NCBI GenBank assembly: GCA_002919265.1 | Contig: PKEY01000030.1 | Span: 1 to 41,970, forward strand | DNA: 41,970 nt | Direction of reading: 5' to 3' | Origin: Hyphomicrobiaceae bacterium | GTDB lineage: Bacteria > Pseudomonadota > Alphaproteobacteria > Rhizobiales > Hyphomicrobiaceae | Shown: positions 8,065-16,451 of the stretch, piece by piece | Position numbering within the stretch: the first letter of the stretch is position 1 | Layout: each line of letters starts with the position of its first letter | The notes under the pieces: model-generated | The model's database searches: none | What the model was told of the DNA's origin: nothing | Seen by the model: the letters and a program-made list of their open reading frames with translations, nothing else | Made by a program: the position numbers and the translations under genes

Positions 8065-8388
8065 ATGAAAGGCTTTATCGCAGCGGCGATCTTAGGTGGC
8101 GCCACTTTCTGCGGCGCAACCATCAACGCGAATGCAGCGCCGGTTGGCCCAGCTCCAATCCAGGCAAATGCTCTTGTGGAAAAGGTGCACGGTTATCATC
8201 GAAGCTGCCGAGGTGGAGCTGGCTGGGTTCACAGACATACGCGGAGCGGGCGGCCGGCTGGATGTGGACCACGGCTCTATCGGAGGCCAGGCGTCCACTT
8301 GTACTTTGGCGGCCGCGACCGGCGGGGCCACTATCACCGTCACCATCATCGGCGGCATGACAGGCACCACAGGAGACGTGTGCACTGA
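8065..8388 (+). CDS. Small secreted His/Arg-rich protein
   Basis: The 107-residue protein starts with a clear signal peptide (MKGFIAAAILGGATFCGA...NANAA, cleavage near residue 25). The mature part has four Cys-containing or Gly-rich segments, then a tail rich in His and Arg (HYHRHHHRRHDRHHRRR). It resembles short periplasmic proteins common in Hyphomicrobiales that start VEKVHG(Y/C)HRSC, whose function is not established. The His-rich tail suggests metal or nucleic-acid binding, which is inference. GGAGG precedes the ATG and a strong terminator follows directly, so it is probably a single-gene unit. Confidence 0.75.
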   Translation: MKGFIAAAILGGATFCGATINANAAPVGPAPIQANALVEKVHGYHRSCRGGAGWVHRHTRSGRPAGCGPRLYRRPGVHLYFGGRDRRGHYHRHHHRRHDRHHRRRVH

Positions 8389-8396
8389 TTTGAATG

Positions 8397-8430
8397 GAGA
8401 GTGGAGAAATCCACTCTCTCTTTTTCTTTA
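8397..8430 (+). terminator. Rho-independent terminator
   Basis: GAGAGTGGA (8397-8405) and TCCACTCTC (8410-8418) form a perfect 9-bp stem with a GAAA loop, followed by a T-rich stretch (TCTTTTTCTTT). It lies 9 bases after the stop of the small secreted protein gene and is also placed to separate it from the convergent DUF3750 gene. Confidence 0.9.
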
Positions 8431-8465
8431 AAAAAACCTGCCTGGCAGCGCTTATTTCTCGCTTT

Positions 8466-9311
8466 CTACCCACTTTCCGTTTGTGTCACTGGAAGGCCTT
8501 CTAGCACTTTCGCGGCGTCAGCCGATGAACTGAGCCACGGCAGAAGTCGTACCAAACCCCAGCCCGGCAATTTGATCGCCACCTGACGGAAATCCACCCC
8601 GGCGACCAGTCCGAACACATTTATTTCCAGCCCCTCGATCCAAGCCAGCGTGAGTCCGAAAAGCCCATACAGGGAAACCTGGATGCCGGTGCGCGTAGGG
8701 CTTGACCCCAAGTAGATACCGGCCTTTCGGAAGTCCTTGCCGATTGCATTGGGAGGCAAAGCGATGCCCGCTTCAGGCACCCGCGCCAAGACGTGCGCAA
8801 TGAAGGTGTTGGAGTTGGGACCTGGCCAGACGCGATAGTCGCCAGCCTGATTGTAAGGATAGTCGGCCACTGCCGACTTGATTTTGGGAATAAGGCGTTC
8901 AGCAACTTCGCCCTCTACGGCGGCAATCAGCTGCGGGGTGCTCCCGAACCATCGTCCGTCAGGGGCCCAGTTATCGATTTTGACCGGTTTCCCCCAGCCG
9001 GCCACGTCATATCGCGTATATCTCGGCGCATCTTTCTCCTTTACAACGATCCACGAATGGACGGAGAACACGCCCTTCCAGCGGCCAGCCGGAGCGGCAA
9101 GCACGAAGATCAGCGCTCGGCGAACCTCCGAGGGAGGGGGCAACAGCCCCGCACTCGACCAGTCAGCTGCGCGCCAGCTTGCGGGATGATCCTTGCCCAG
9201 CCACCAGACCCCATGCAAAGCGAGGGGTAGCAGAAAGACGACAGCAAAGGCCAGAAATACCATCCGCCAACGGGAGGTAGTATTGCGGTTCAACGGTTTA
9301 CCAGGGACCAT
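8466..9311 (-). CDS. DUF3750 family protein
   Basis: About 281 residues from the ATG at 9311; a TTG at 9335 would add eight residues. The N-terminus has one hydrophobic segment (MVFLAFAVVFLLPLALHGVWW), so it is probably anchored to the inner membrane with the rest in the periplasm. The central region carries the family landmark WPGPNSNTFIAH (about residues 160-172) and an upstream HSWIVVKE motif. The asparagine, threonine and histidine pattern recalls hydrolase-like active sites, but no activity is known for this family. It is transcribed divergently from the ABC exporter gene and converges on the small secreted protein gene. Confidence 0.8.
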   Translation of the reverse strand: MVPGKPLNRNTTSRWRMVFLAFAVVFLLPLALHGVWWLGKDHPASWRAADWSSAGLLPPPSEVRRALIFVLAAPAGRWKGVFSVHSWIVVKEKDAPRYTRYDVAGWGKPVKIDNWAPDGRWFGSTPQLIAAVEGEVAERLIPKIKSAVADYPYNQAGDYRVWPGPNSNTFIAHVLARVPEAGIALPPNAIGKDFRKAGIYLGSSPTRTGIQVSLYGLFGLTLAWIEGLEINVFGLVAGVDFRQVAIKLPGWGLVRLLPWLSSSADAAKVLEGLPVTQTESG

Positions 9312-9592
9312 TCTTTGATGATGGCAGTCACCCAAAGATGGTCAACGTACTGTCGACCGAAGTATAACCACAGCATCGTGAGACAAGATATTGCAGCCAA
9401 TGCCACGATGCCGCCACAACCCTAACCCCTACAACACGGAGTTGCGCTCGAGCTAGACGCGCGGTGAGCATTGCGTCAGGTACCTGAAGAGTGGCACGAA
9501 GTGTAACCTGATTCTGGTGTCAGGACTGCGAACCAGAGTAGGTATGAACAACGCGAAACCGGCCTGTCGCTGCACAGGTTGCTGAGCTCGGC

Positions 9593-11377
9593 ATGATATT
9601 CAAAGACGCTACGACCTTTCAGGCACTGAAGCGCCTCTTGAGCGACCACGGTCGCGAATACGCGCCGCGTTATGCCGTGGCCTTTCTTTTCATGAGCGTG
9701 GTTGCGGGGTGCACATCCCTTAGCGCCTGGATGATGCGGGATGTGGTCAACAAGATCTTCGTCGAGCAGGACAAGGTTGCCCTATTCTGGATTCCGCTCA
9801 CCATCTCCGGGCTGTTCGTTATCAAGGGCATCGCGTCCTATTTGCAGGAAGTCTCGTTGAGCCGCATCGGCAACCGGATCGTCGCGCAGATCCAGAAGCG
9901 CATGTACGACCATCTGCTCAAGATGGACGTTGGCTTCTATCAGCAATACCCTTCGAGCGATCTGATCACCCGGATCACCCACAATGCTCAGGCCGCGCGG
10001 ACGATGCTCCACCTGGTAGCCATGGGGTTGGGGCGCGACCTGCTAACGTTGATCGGGCTGATCATCGTGATGATTTCCCAGGACCCGCTGCTATCGGCGA
10101 TCACTCTCCTCGGAGGTCCTATTGCAGTCTACTTCCTGAAGCGCCTAAGGGAGCGCATCAAGAAGGCGGCCACGAGCCAGGTCATGAGCATATCGACGAT
10201 CGTGGGGGTTATGCGCGAAAGTGCGCAGGGGATCCGGGTCGTCAAGTCCTTTCAGCTCGAGCCGGTGCTGAGGCATCGGATGGACGAGGGAATTAAAGCG
10301 GTTGAGAAGCTTTCGAACAAGATTGCCGCCGTTCAGGCGCGGGTAGATCCGCTCATGGAGACATTGGGCGGGATGGCTGTCGCCGCTGCCGTCATTTATG
10401 CCGGCTGGCGCAACTTGACCTTCGGTGACACTCCCGGTCAGTTCTTCGCGTTCGTTACCGCTTTGCTCATGGCCTCTGACCCGGCGCGACGTCTGTCGAA
10501 ATTGCAGCTTCAGCTCACCACAGCGGCCGTCGGCGTGAAGATGATGTACGAACTCCTCGACAAGCCCGCAGCGGAGGTTGACGCCGACAACCGGCCAGAC
10601 TTGGCCGTGTCGCAGGGCGAGGTGCGGTTCGAGGATGTCGTATTTTCGTACGATTCCAATACACCCGTTCTTCGGGGCCTCAATCTGGTTGCCCCGGCTG
10701 GACGTACGACAGCGCTTGTCGGTCTTTCGGGGGCTGGCAAGACGACCGTGTTCAACCTGTTGCAGCGGTTCTGGGAGCCGGCAGCAGGCGTCATTCGCAT
10801 CGACGGCCAGCCGATTTCTGAGGTTTCTGTTGCGTCGCTTCGGAGCCAGATTGCCCTTGTGAGCCAGGATGTTTTCCTCTTCGAGGGCACAATTCGCGAC
10901 AATATCGCCGCGGGCCGTAAGGATGCGACGGAGGAAGAGATCATCGCGGCGGCCAAGGCAGCCCAGGCGGACGAATTCATCCGTTCGCTGCCTCACGGCT
11001 ATGATACGCAGGTGGGGGAGCTCGGCTCCCAGATCTCCGGAGGGCAACGTCAGCGGATTTCCTTGGCGAGAGCCTTCCTGAAGAACGCGCCGATCATCCT
11101 GCTAGACGAGCCCACCTCGGCTCTCGATAGCGAAACCGAACAATCCATCCAGGAAGCTCTTCAGGAGCTGACGCGCGGGCGCACGACAATCGTAATCGCG
11201 CACCGCCTTTCGACCGTGGCCAATGCAGACGTTATTCACGTAATGGATAAGGGACAGGTGATCGAAAGCGGTCGCCACCGCGAGCTGATTGAGCGCGGTG
11301 GGCTCTACGCCAAGCTCTACCGCATACAATTTGCGAACGCGATCGAAGACTATCAGTCACCGGCGCTCGCAAAGTAG
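9593..11377 (+). CDS. MsbA-like ABC exporter (fused TMD-NBD)
   Basis: The 594-residue half-transporter has six predicted transmembrane helices in residues 1-320 and a C-terminal nucleotide-binding domain. Visible motifs are Walker A GLSGAGKTT (377-385), Q-loop near ALVSQDVFLFEGTIRDNI, signature ISGGQRQR (about 481), Walker B IILLDEP (about 501) and the H-loop IAHR (about 536). This is the subfamily of lipid A, lipid-linked glycan and peptide exporters, working as homodimers in the inner membrane. The signature begins with Ile rather than the usual Leu, a tolerated change. Glycosyltransferase genes follow directly, so export of a glycolipid or glycan precursor is a reasonable inference. It could equally be a general MsbA paralogue. 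Confidence 0.9.
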   Translation: MIFKDATTFQALKRLLSDHGREYAPRYAVAFLFMSVVAGCTSLSAWMMRDVVNKIFVEQDKVALFWIPLTISGLFVIKGIASYLQEVSLSRIGNRIVAQIQKRMYDHLLKMDVGFYQQYPSSDLITRITHNAQAARTMLHLVAMGLGRDLLTLIGLIIVMISQDPLLSAITLLGGPIAVYFLKRLRERIKKAATSQVMSISTIVGVMRESAQGIRVVKSFQLEPVLRHRMDEGIKAVEKLSNKIAAVQARVDPLMETLGGMAVAAAVIYAGWRNLTFGDTPGQFFAFVTALLMASDPARRLSKLQLQLTTAAVGVKMMYELLDKPAAEVDADNRPDLAVSQGEVRFEDVVFSYDSNTPVLRGLNLVAPAGRTTALVGLSGAGKTTVFNLLQRFWEPAAGVIRIDGQPISEVSVASLRSQIALVSQDVFLFEGTIRDNIAAGRKDATEEEIIAAAKAAQADEFIRSLPHGYDTQVGELGSQISGGQRQRISLARAFLKNAPIILLDEPTSALDSETEQSIQEALQELTRGRTTIVIAHRLSTVANADVIHVMDKGQVIESGRHRELIERGGLYAKLYRIQFANAIEDYQSPALAK

Positions 11378-11417
11378 AATTTAAGGTGCTGGCGCTATTC
11401 ACCAACTTGGACGCGCG

Positions 11418-12530
11418 TCAGCGATATTGTCGGGTAGCACGGTTTACGAGAAGTCTCTCAAGAAAGTCGTCGTTGACGGCGGCCACAGTCTCGACGGAGA
11501 ATCGCTCACGAACAAAGCGGGCTCCTTCCTCTGCAAGACGATAGCGTAACGCTTCATCGTCGATGAGGCGCTTTATGGCTTCCGCGAAGCCGGCGACATC
11601 GTCGGGGGCAACAAATAGCGCAAATGGGCCGCTGACCTCGCGTAATCCGCCAGTCCCTGAGGAGATGAGCGCAGCGCCGCCTGCGTGAGCTTCCAGCGCC
11701 GTGCGGCCAAACGGCTCCCTCCATCGGGAGGGCACAAGTGCTATTGCCGCCCGCTCATAGCGCTCGCGAACGCATTCCCAAGACAAACTAAACTCTATAA
11801 CGACGCGATCCGAAATTGCTGGTTGTGAGAGGACAACCAGCACGCGACATTCGTACTCCGGTTTTCTCCCCGGTTCCGACAGGATGAAGCGCGCGCGCCA
11901 TTCAGGCCGCTCTACAAGAACGCGCGCAACAGCCTGTGCCGCTTCGAGGACGCCCTTCTCGGGCACGCAACGACCCACGCAGATGATTTCTTGCAACCTC
12001 TGACGCTGAGGCCGCCATTGGCTGAAATCGAGCCCGTTGGGCACAACAGCCTGGGGAAGCCGTACATCCGGCCAGGCCTCTGCAAAGTGCGCCCTGCAAG
12101 CCTCGCTGACGTGCACCAAACCCGCTAATCGCGCCAGCTCGCGGCGCCGATTGAACCGGCGGATCGAGTTCAGCAGTCCGGGACGATAGCGTTTGTAGAA
12201 GCCATGAGCATGGAACACCACGCGCCCCGGCAGTAGGCGGGCAAGCCGAGCGGCGACCTGGAATTGCTGATGGACGATTACGAGGTCCGCTCTCTCGGAG
12301 TGAGCCAAGCGCGCTACGTAAGAGGCCCTCAGAAACGAATGTGTAGTAACTGATGGAGGGAAGCTTTTTGTACGGAAAGAGCTAAAGAGACCAAGAGGCC
12401 CATCGGTTACGATGCATACCTCCCCGCCCCGTCGACTCCTTGTCATAAGATCGCGGACACACAGGTCCACCGAGTTCGGAGTAGCGCGATCAGCATGGGA
12501 CCGGCGAGGCAGCACGACAAGTAACGTCAT
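11418..12530 (-). CDS. GT4-family glycosyltransferase
   Basis: About 370 residues with a GT-B fold. The N-terminal acceptor half contains FHAHGFYKRYRPG and HVSEACRAHF. The C-terminal donor half has ICVGRCVPEKGV, and the GT4 EX7E-type motif appears as EPFGRTALEAHAGG near residue 290. It should transfer a sugar from a nucleotide donor at the cytoplasmic face of the membrane. The ATG at 12530 is chosen because a typical GT-B start (MTLLVVLPR) begins there; frames from 12599 or 12542 are longer alternatives. Its stop faces the ABC exporter stop 40 bp away. Donor and acceptor cannot be predicted. Confidence 0.85.
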   Translation of the reverse strand: MTLLVVLPRRSHADRATPNSVDLCVRDLMTRSRRGGEVCIVTDGPLGLFSSFRTKSFPPSVTTHSFLRASYVARLAHSERADLVIVHQQFQVAARLARLLPGRVVFHAHGFYKRYRPGLLNSIRRFNRRRELARLAGLVHVSEACRAHFAEAWPDVRLPQAVVPNGLDFSQWRPQRQRLQEIICVGRCVPEKGVLEAAQAVARVLVERPEWRARFILSEPGRKPEYECRVLVVLSQPAISDRVVIEFSLSWECVRERYERAAIALVPSRWREPFGRTALEAHAGGAALISSGTGGLREVSGPFALFVAPDDVAGFAEAIKRLIDDEALRYRLAEEGARFVRERFSVETVAAVNDDFLERLLVNRATRQYR

Positions 12531-12684
12531 TTCACTGCGCATCCGAGAACAAATACAGAACAGAACAAAGAAAGAACGCTCCGCGCAAGGAAAAGTCAAT
12601 AGGCTCTCGTACTGATCCTCTTCTCTTCGCGGGGAGGTCTGCAGCCTGAAGTCGCGACGCGAGCATTGCGCTTGAGAAAGCCAA

Positions 12685-13974
12685 ATGTTGACCGGCTCAT
12701 TCTTCCATCGCAGTCAGATGTCGATAGAAGACGACACTGATGCCCTACTTGCCCCGCGCGAGGTGGATGACAGACTTGTAGGGGCGCGAGACTTCGAGCG
12801 GTTTCCACGCATTTTGAGACGCTACAAACCGGCTCATTTGTATTACCTCGCCCGCTTGCCCCGGCGTCGCAAACGTTTCATTCGGCAGGGTGAGGAGATT
12901 GCAGCGCGCTGGAAAAAATCGGCCTCTGCAAGAAGGACAACTGGCGGGGTCACGCTTGTCGTCGGTCCAATCAGCGATACCAACGGCCTCGGGCGGGCCG
13001 CCCGTTACGAGCTCGACCGATTGCGAAGAGAGTGTGCGCGCCTTCAAGTTGTGGATGTTAGGCATGAGACTGCAGAGTCAATCCAGCGCCGGATTGCTGA
13101 GGGAGACCTTGTCCCCCCCGACACTCTGATTGTCCTTGCTCAGCCGGATAACTACAAACTTGTTTTTCCTCTTTTCCAGCCTGAGTTTCTCGCGCAGGCA
13201 TGGCGCATCGGCCAGCTCGTATGGGAAATGCAGTATTGCCCGGCCGAATGGATGTTTGTTGGTAATCTTTTGCATGAGTTCTGGTCTCCATCCCGGTTTA
13301 GCGCGGAAGCCATCGCCGGTGGTCTTGGATTACCCTACGAAATCCGACCCCATCCAGTAATCATTCCCAATGTGCCACCGATGGAGAGAAGTCGCTTCGG
13401 CGTAGCACCCGACGATTTTCTTGGGTTGGCCATCATGGATCTGAGAGCATGTCCCGACCGCAAGAATCCGCTCGCGCACGTCGAGGCGTGGAAACTCGCA
13501 TTCGGTCGCAATCCGACCTGCAAGCTCCTGATGAAAGTACGGTTTCAGAAAAGAACTCAGATTGTAAGGCAGGAGCTCTTGGAACTCATTGGAGATTACG
13601 AGAATATCTCCTTGGTGGAAGACGTTTTCACTGATAATGAAGTTACTGCCTTCCAAAAGATGGGTGACGTGTATTTATCTCTGCACAGATCGGAAGGCTT
13701 CGGGCTCAATATCGCGGAGGCTTTGGAAATCGGACTCCCTGTTTTGGCAACGGCATGGTCTGCGCCGGTAGAGTACATGCCTAATTACAAGAACGCCGTT
13801 CCCATCCCCGCCAGGCAGGTCTTGTATAGGGATTACCTCAGGACTTACTCTTCTAGGAAAAAGCTGACATGGGCGGAACCGAACATACATTACGCGGCAA
13901 TGATGCTTCGCAAGCTGAGAGATCAAAAGAAAATGAGAAAGTCTTCTTTCGTTTGTGGCGAGCCTGAAAGGTAG
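12685..13974 (+). CDS. GT-B glycosyltransferase
   Basis: The 429-residue protein starts with an unusual charged stretch of about 85 residues. The GT-B core follows: SDTNGLGRAARYEL (glycine-rich acceptor-side loop), AQPDNYKLVFPLF, LVWEMQYCPAEW, and the donor-side motif HRSEGFGLNIAEALEIGLPVLAT, which is the GT4 EX7E signature. It belongs with polysaccharide-assembly glycosyltransferases acting in the cytoplasm. The sequence becomes visibly more AT-rich here than in the flanking core genes, which suggests horizontal acquisition. It is divergent from the glycosyltransferase at 11418-12530. The start is the first ATG; an ATG at 12718 is an alternative. Confidence 0.85.
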   Translation: MLTGSFFHRSQMSIEDDTDALLAPREVDDRLVGARDFERFPRILRRYKPAHLYYLARLPRRRKRFIRQGEEIAARWKKSASARRTTGGVTLVVGPISDTNGLGRAARYELDRLRRECARLQVVDVRHETAESIQRRIAEGDLVPPDTLIVLAQPDNYKLVFPLFQPEFLAQAWRIGQLVWEMQYCPAEWMFVGNLLHEFWSPSRFSAEAIAGGLGLPYEIRPHPVIIPNVPPMERSRFGVAPDDFLGLAIMDLRACPDRKNPLAHVEAWKLAFGRNPTCKLLMKVRFQKRTQIVRQELLELIGDYENISLVEDVFTDNEVTAFQKMGDVYLSLHRSEGFGLNIAEALEIGLPVLATAWSAPVEYMPNYKNAVPIPARQVLYRDYLRTYSSRKKLTWAEPNIHYAAMMLRKLRDQKKMRKSSFVCGEPER

Positions 13975-14028
13975 ATTCCGTTATTAACTAAGGGGCATCC
14001 TTAAACGCCGACTGGTGCTAAGTCATTG

Positions 14029-14060
14029 GGCGGAGAGCTGGGGCTCTCCGCCGCTTTCAT
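14029..14060 (+). terminator. Hairpin terminator between convergent genes
   Basis: GGCGGAGAGC (14029-14038) pairs with GCTCTCCGCC (14043-14052) as a perfect 10-bp stem with a TGGG loop. Only GCTTTCAT follows on the + strand. It sits 54 bases after the + strand glycosyltransferase and 27 bases past the end of the minus-strand methyltransferase gene, so it may serve both. Confidence 0.6.
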
Positions 14061-14078
14061 GACGTGTTTGCCAAAATC

Positions 14079-15014
14079 TCAGTCGCGCGCAAGGTCAACG
14101 CTTTTCTCAGACGGAACGAGTGCTACGCTGAAAAGCTTGTCGCCCTCTCCAAAACCCGTCAGCTCCTCACCATAACTCGATGGATGTAAGGAGAAACATC
14201 TGTAATCCATCCTGTGAAAGAACGCGAGATACTCGTCAGCCGAAACTGAGGATACGCATTGAAGTTGAGTGGGATGAACTTCTGAAACAATAATAGGTCG
14301 ATCGGAGCGCACACGTTTGCTGGATGAAAGAACCCTGTGCTCAGCTCCTTCAATGTCGATTTTAATGAAGTCGATAGAATCGGCGACAACATCATCAAGT
14401 TTGGCCGTTTTTATTGGCGCCGCAACGTAGTTACATCGAGCATCCGAAATGAAGCTCTCGCCAGGATTCTCGGTGCCATCTGGCCAGACAAGGTGGGCAT
14501 CCCCGGCCGTATCCCAAAGGGCCAGGTCGTGCAGGATCACGCTCTGGTCAAGTCCGTTTTCCCGGACCGACCGACTGAGATAAAAATACGTGGGCTTGCG
14601 TGGTTCGAATGCGTAGACTTTACCGGAGGAGGTCACCAGCTGCGCAAGACCTAACGTGTGCCAGCCGATGTTCGCACCGACGTCGAGCGCTACCATTCCG
14701 GGCTTGACATTCCTGCGGATGAACTCGGTCTCAATCGGTTCATAATTGTCAAGTAGGCAGCCGTATGAAACATACTTGTCGCTGAGATCTATCCAAAGTC
14801 TATACCTGCCATTGTACACTTCCGTACATACCCATTTCTCCGCGGAGAAGTTGATAAGTTTTTGGGCATTGCGGAACTCCTCTGAGCGGAAGAGCGCTTC
14901 TCGGAATCGTTGGTAGTCGGGAAAGTGTTGATGCGCAGAAATAACCGTCTCCGACTCCGGATTGCGGCCCAGGATATACCGGAAGCCCCAAATAACCTCA
15001 TCCCGCGTGAGCAT
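14079..15014 (-). CDS. FkbM-family methyltransferase
   Basis: About 311 residues from the ATG at 15014. Residues 1-50 (MLTRDEVIWGFRYILGRNPE) form a small helical domain seen at the front of many polysaccharide-associated methyltransferases. The SAM-binding Rossmann core follows, with ALDVGANIGWHTLG as motif I, VYAFEPRKPTY, and the FkbM landmark IDFIKIDIEGAEHRVL. It probably O-methylates a sugar in a surface glycan. The start is placed at 15014 because this leaves a 17-bp overlap with the stop of the upstream glycosyltransferase (14998), typical of translational coupling; a longer frame from 15074 is less likely. Confidence 0.85.
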   Translation of the reverse strand: MLTRDEVIWGFRYILGRNPESETVISAHQHFPDYQRFREALFRSEEFRNAQKLINFSAEKWVCTEVYNGRYRLWIDLSDKYVSYGCLLDNYEPIETEFIRRNVKPGMVALDVGANIGWHTLGLAQLVTSSGKVYAFEPRKPTYFYLSRSVRENGLDQSVILHDLALWDTAGDAHLVWPDGTENPGESFISDARCNYVAAPIKTAKLDDVVADSIDFIKIDIEGAEHRVLSSSKRVRSDRPIIVSEVHPTQLQCVSSVSADEYLAFFHRMDYRCFSLHPSSYGEELTGFGEGDKLFSVALVPSEKSVDLARD

Positions 15015-16407
15015 GGCGCCGACCCTTGTAGTTGATGGACTGGGTGAGTAACTGGCTGAGATCGAGTGCCACATCAGACCAGGATCTCAGGTGCGCCTGC
15101 GCAATTTGACGGCACTTCTGCTCCCGATATTCATTGTCAAGAGTCAGTTTAATTACGGCTTCTTCGATCGAAGCGAGAGAATAAGGGTTCACGTATTCTG
15201 CGAGGTTACCGCCAACTTCCGGCATCGAGCTCACGTTCGAGCAGATGACAGGACGACCGAACCAAAGACTTTCGCCTATCGGTAGCCCCCAACCTTCCTT
15301 GAAGCTTACAAAGATGGAAAACAGGCAGTTGGAGTACAGATAGGCCAGCTCTGCGTCGTTCGGCCTATCAATAATTCGAATATGGCCCCCCAAGGCACCC
15401 GTACCCACAATGAAGTCGTCAAAATCCTCCTTCAGCCATCCGTGTTTGCCGGCAAAGAGCAGGCGTGGTGTGTCATAACCCAACTTATCCAGGAGGGACT
15501 TCCAGACATTTGCCAACGCCCAGATGTTTTTGCGAGACTCGAGAGTGCCAACGCACAAGGCGTAGGGGATACGCGCCGCGTTTATTATGCGCGCGTGAAT
15601 CTTTTCGTTTCCTCTCCCCGCAAAGTTAACTTGGTGGCCGCCGCGAGGATAATTGGCGAATTGATGAGCGAGGGGGACGACCTCACTGCCTATCGAAATT
15701 CCTCGCGCCGCTAGCCAGGCATCGAGATCGCGCTTGGTGGCGTGGGAATTTGTAATGAAGAAGTCGCTATTCCCTGCGAGATGTTCAAGCCAGCGCAGGA
15801 ATTGTTGCGGCACATCATCGACAACATGCTCCGGCGTATGAATCGGAATGAGGTCGTGAATGAAATGCGTAATTCTTATTCCTCTGGCCTTTCTCTGAAA
15901 GGCAAGAAAATTGAGGTATGGCTCAAAATTCCAAGTCGCGCCCGGGATAAAAACGTGATCCCCGGACTTAAAATCGACGGTCTTGGGGTTATGTGGTGTG
16001 GACGAAAAGGCAGGGGATGTTTGGATCTTGCGTTTCCTGAGGGTCTCCCCACGTGTCAGAGTGTTGAGAGCTAGTAGGCGAGTCCTATGGAAGGATGTCT
16101 TCCAGCTGTTCTGGTATTTTTTGGCGAGATAGTTGTCCAGGTTGGGGTTGTGAAGGGAGGAATGGAGGCCAAAGTATTCGCAGAAATCGCTCTGCTGGTA
16201 TTCGAAGCCCGGTCCAAAATACTCCGGATCATAGGAAACAGGTCTTTTCAATATCGGGTGGAATGCAATGAGCCTTAATTTTTCCGGGCCGTGCTCCTGA
16301 AGGAGATTCGAGATTAGCTCGACGGAAACTCTTTGGATGCCGCTTAGGGTCGTATTTTTTCGGGCATACTCAAGAAGATCTGTGATGTCGAAGAATAGCC
16401 GACTCAT
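14998..16407 (-). CDS. GT4-family glycosyltransferase
   Basis: The 469-residue protein has a GT-B architecture. The N-terminus MSRLFFDITDLLEYARKN...SGIQRV is typical of the mannosyl- or rhamnosyl-transferase-like GT4 proteins of O-antigen and capsule clusters. The donor domain shows YALCVGTLESRKN, the RIIDRPNDAELAYLYSNC segment and FKEGWGLPIGESLWFGRPVI, which carries the EX7E-type motif. It is a cytoplasmic or membrane-associated enzyme that would add a hexose to a growing chain. It is the middle gene of a three-gene minus-strand unit: a GT8-like gene lies 44 bp upstream and the FkbM methyltransferase overlaps downstream. Its base composition is more AT-rich than that of core genes in the window. 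Confidence 0.9.
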   Translation of the reverse strand: MSRLFFDITDLLEYARKNTTLSGIQRVSVELISNLLQEHGPEKLRLIAFHPILKRPVSYDPEYFGPGFEYQQSDFCEYFGLHSSLHNPNLDNYLAKKYQNSWKTSFHRTRLLALNTLTRGETLRKRKIQTSPAFSSTPHNPKTVDFKSGDHVFIPGATWNFEPYLNFLAFQRKARGIRITHFIHDLIPIHTPEHVVDDVPQQFLRWLEHLAGNSDFFITNSHATKRDLDAWLAARGISIGSEVVPLAHQFANYPRGGHQVNFAGRGNEKIHARIINAARIPYALCVGTLESRKNIWALANVWKSLLDKLGYDTPRLLFAGKHGWLKEDFDDFIVGTGALGGHIRIIDRPNDAELAYLYSNCLFSIFVSFKEGWGLPIGESLWFGRPVICSNVSSMPEVGGNLAEYVNPYSLASIEEAVIKLTLDNEYREQKCRQIAQAHLRSWSDVALDLSQLLTQSINYKGRRHAHAG

Positions 16408-16451
16408 GCAACCCCCATACTAGCAAGAGATGTATGTTGGCGGAAAACGAC

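Noticed and set aside
10145-11047. Long minus-strand open frame (300 codons) inside the ABC exporter gene
   Set aside because: It lies entirely antisense to a gene with clear ABC motifs and shows no recognisable protein features.
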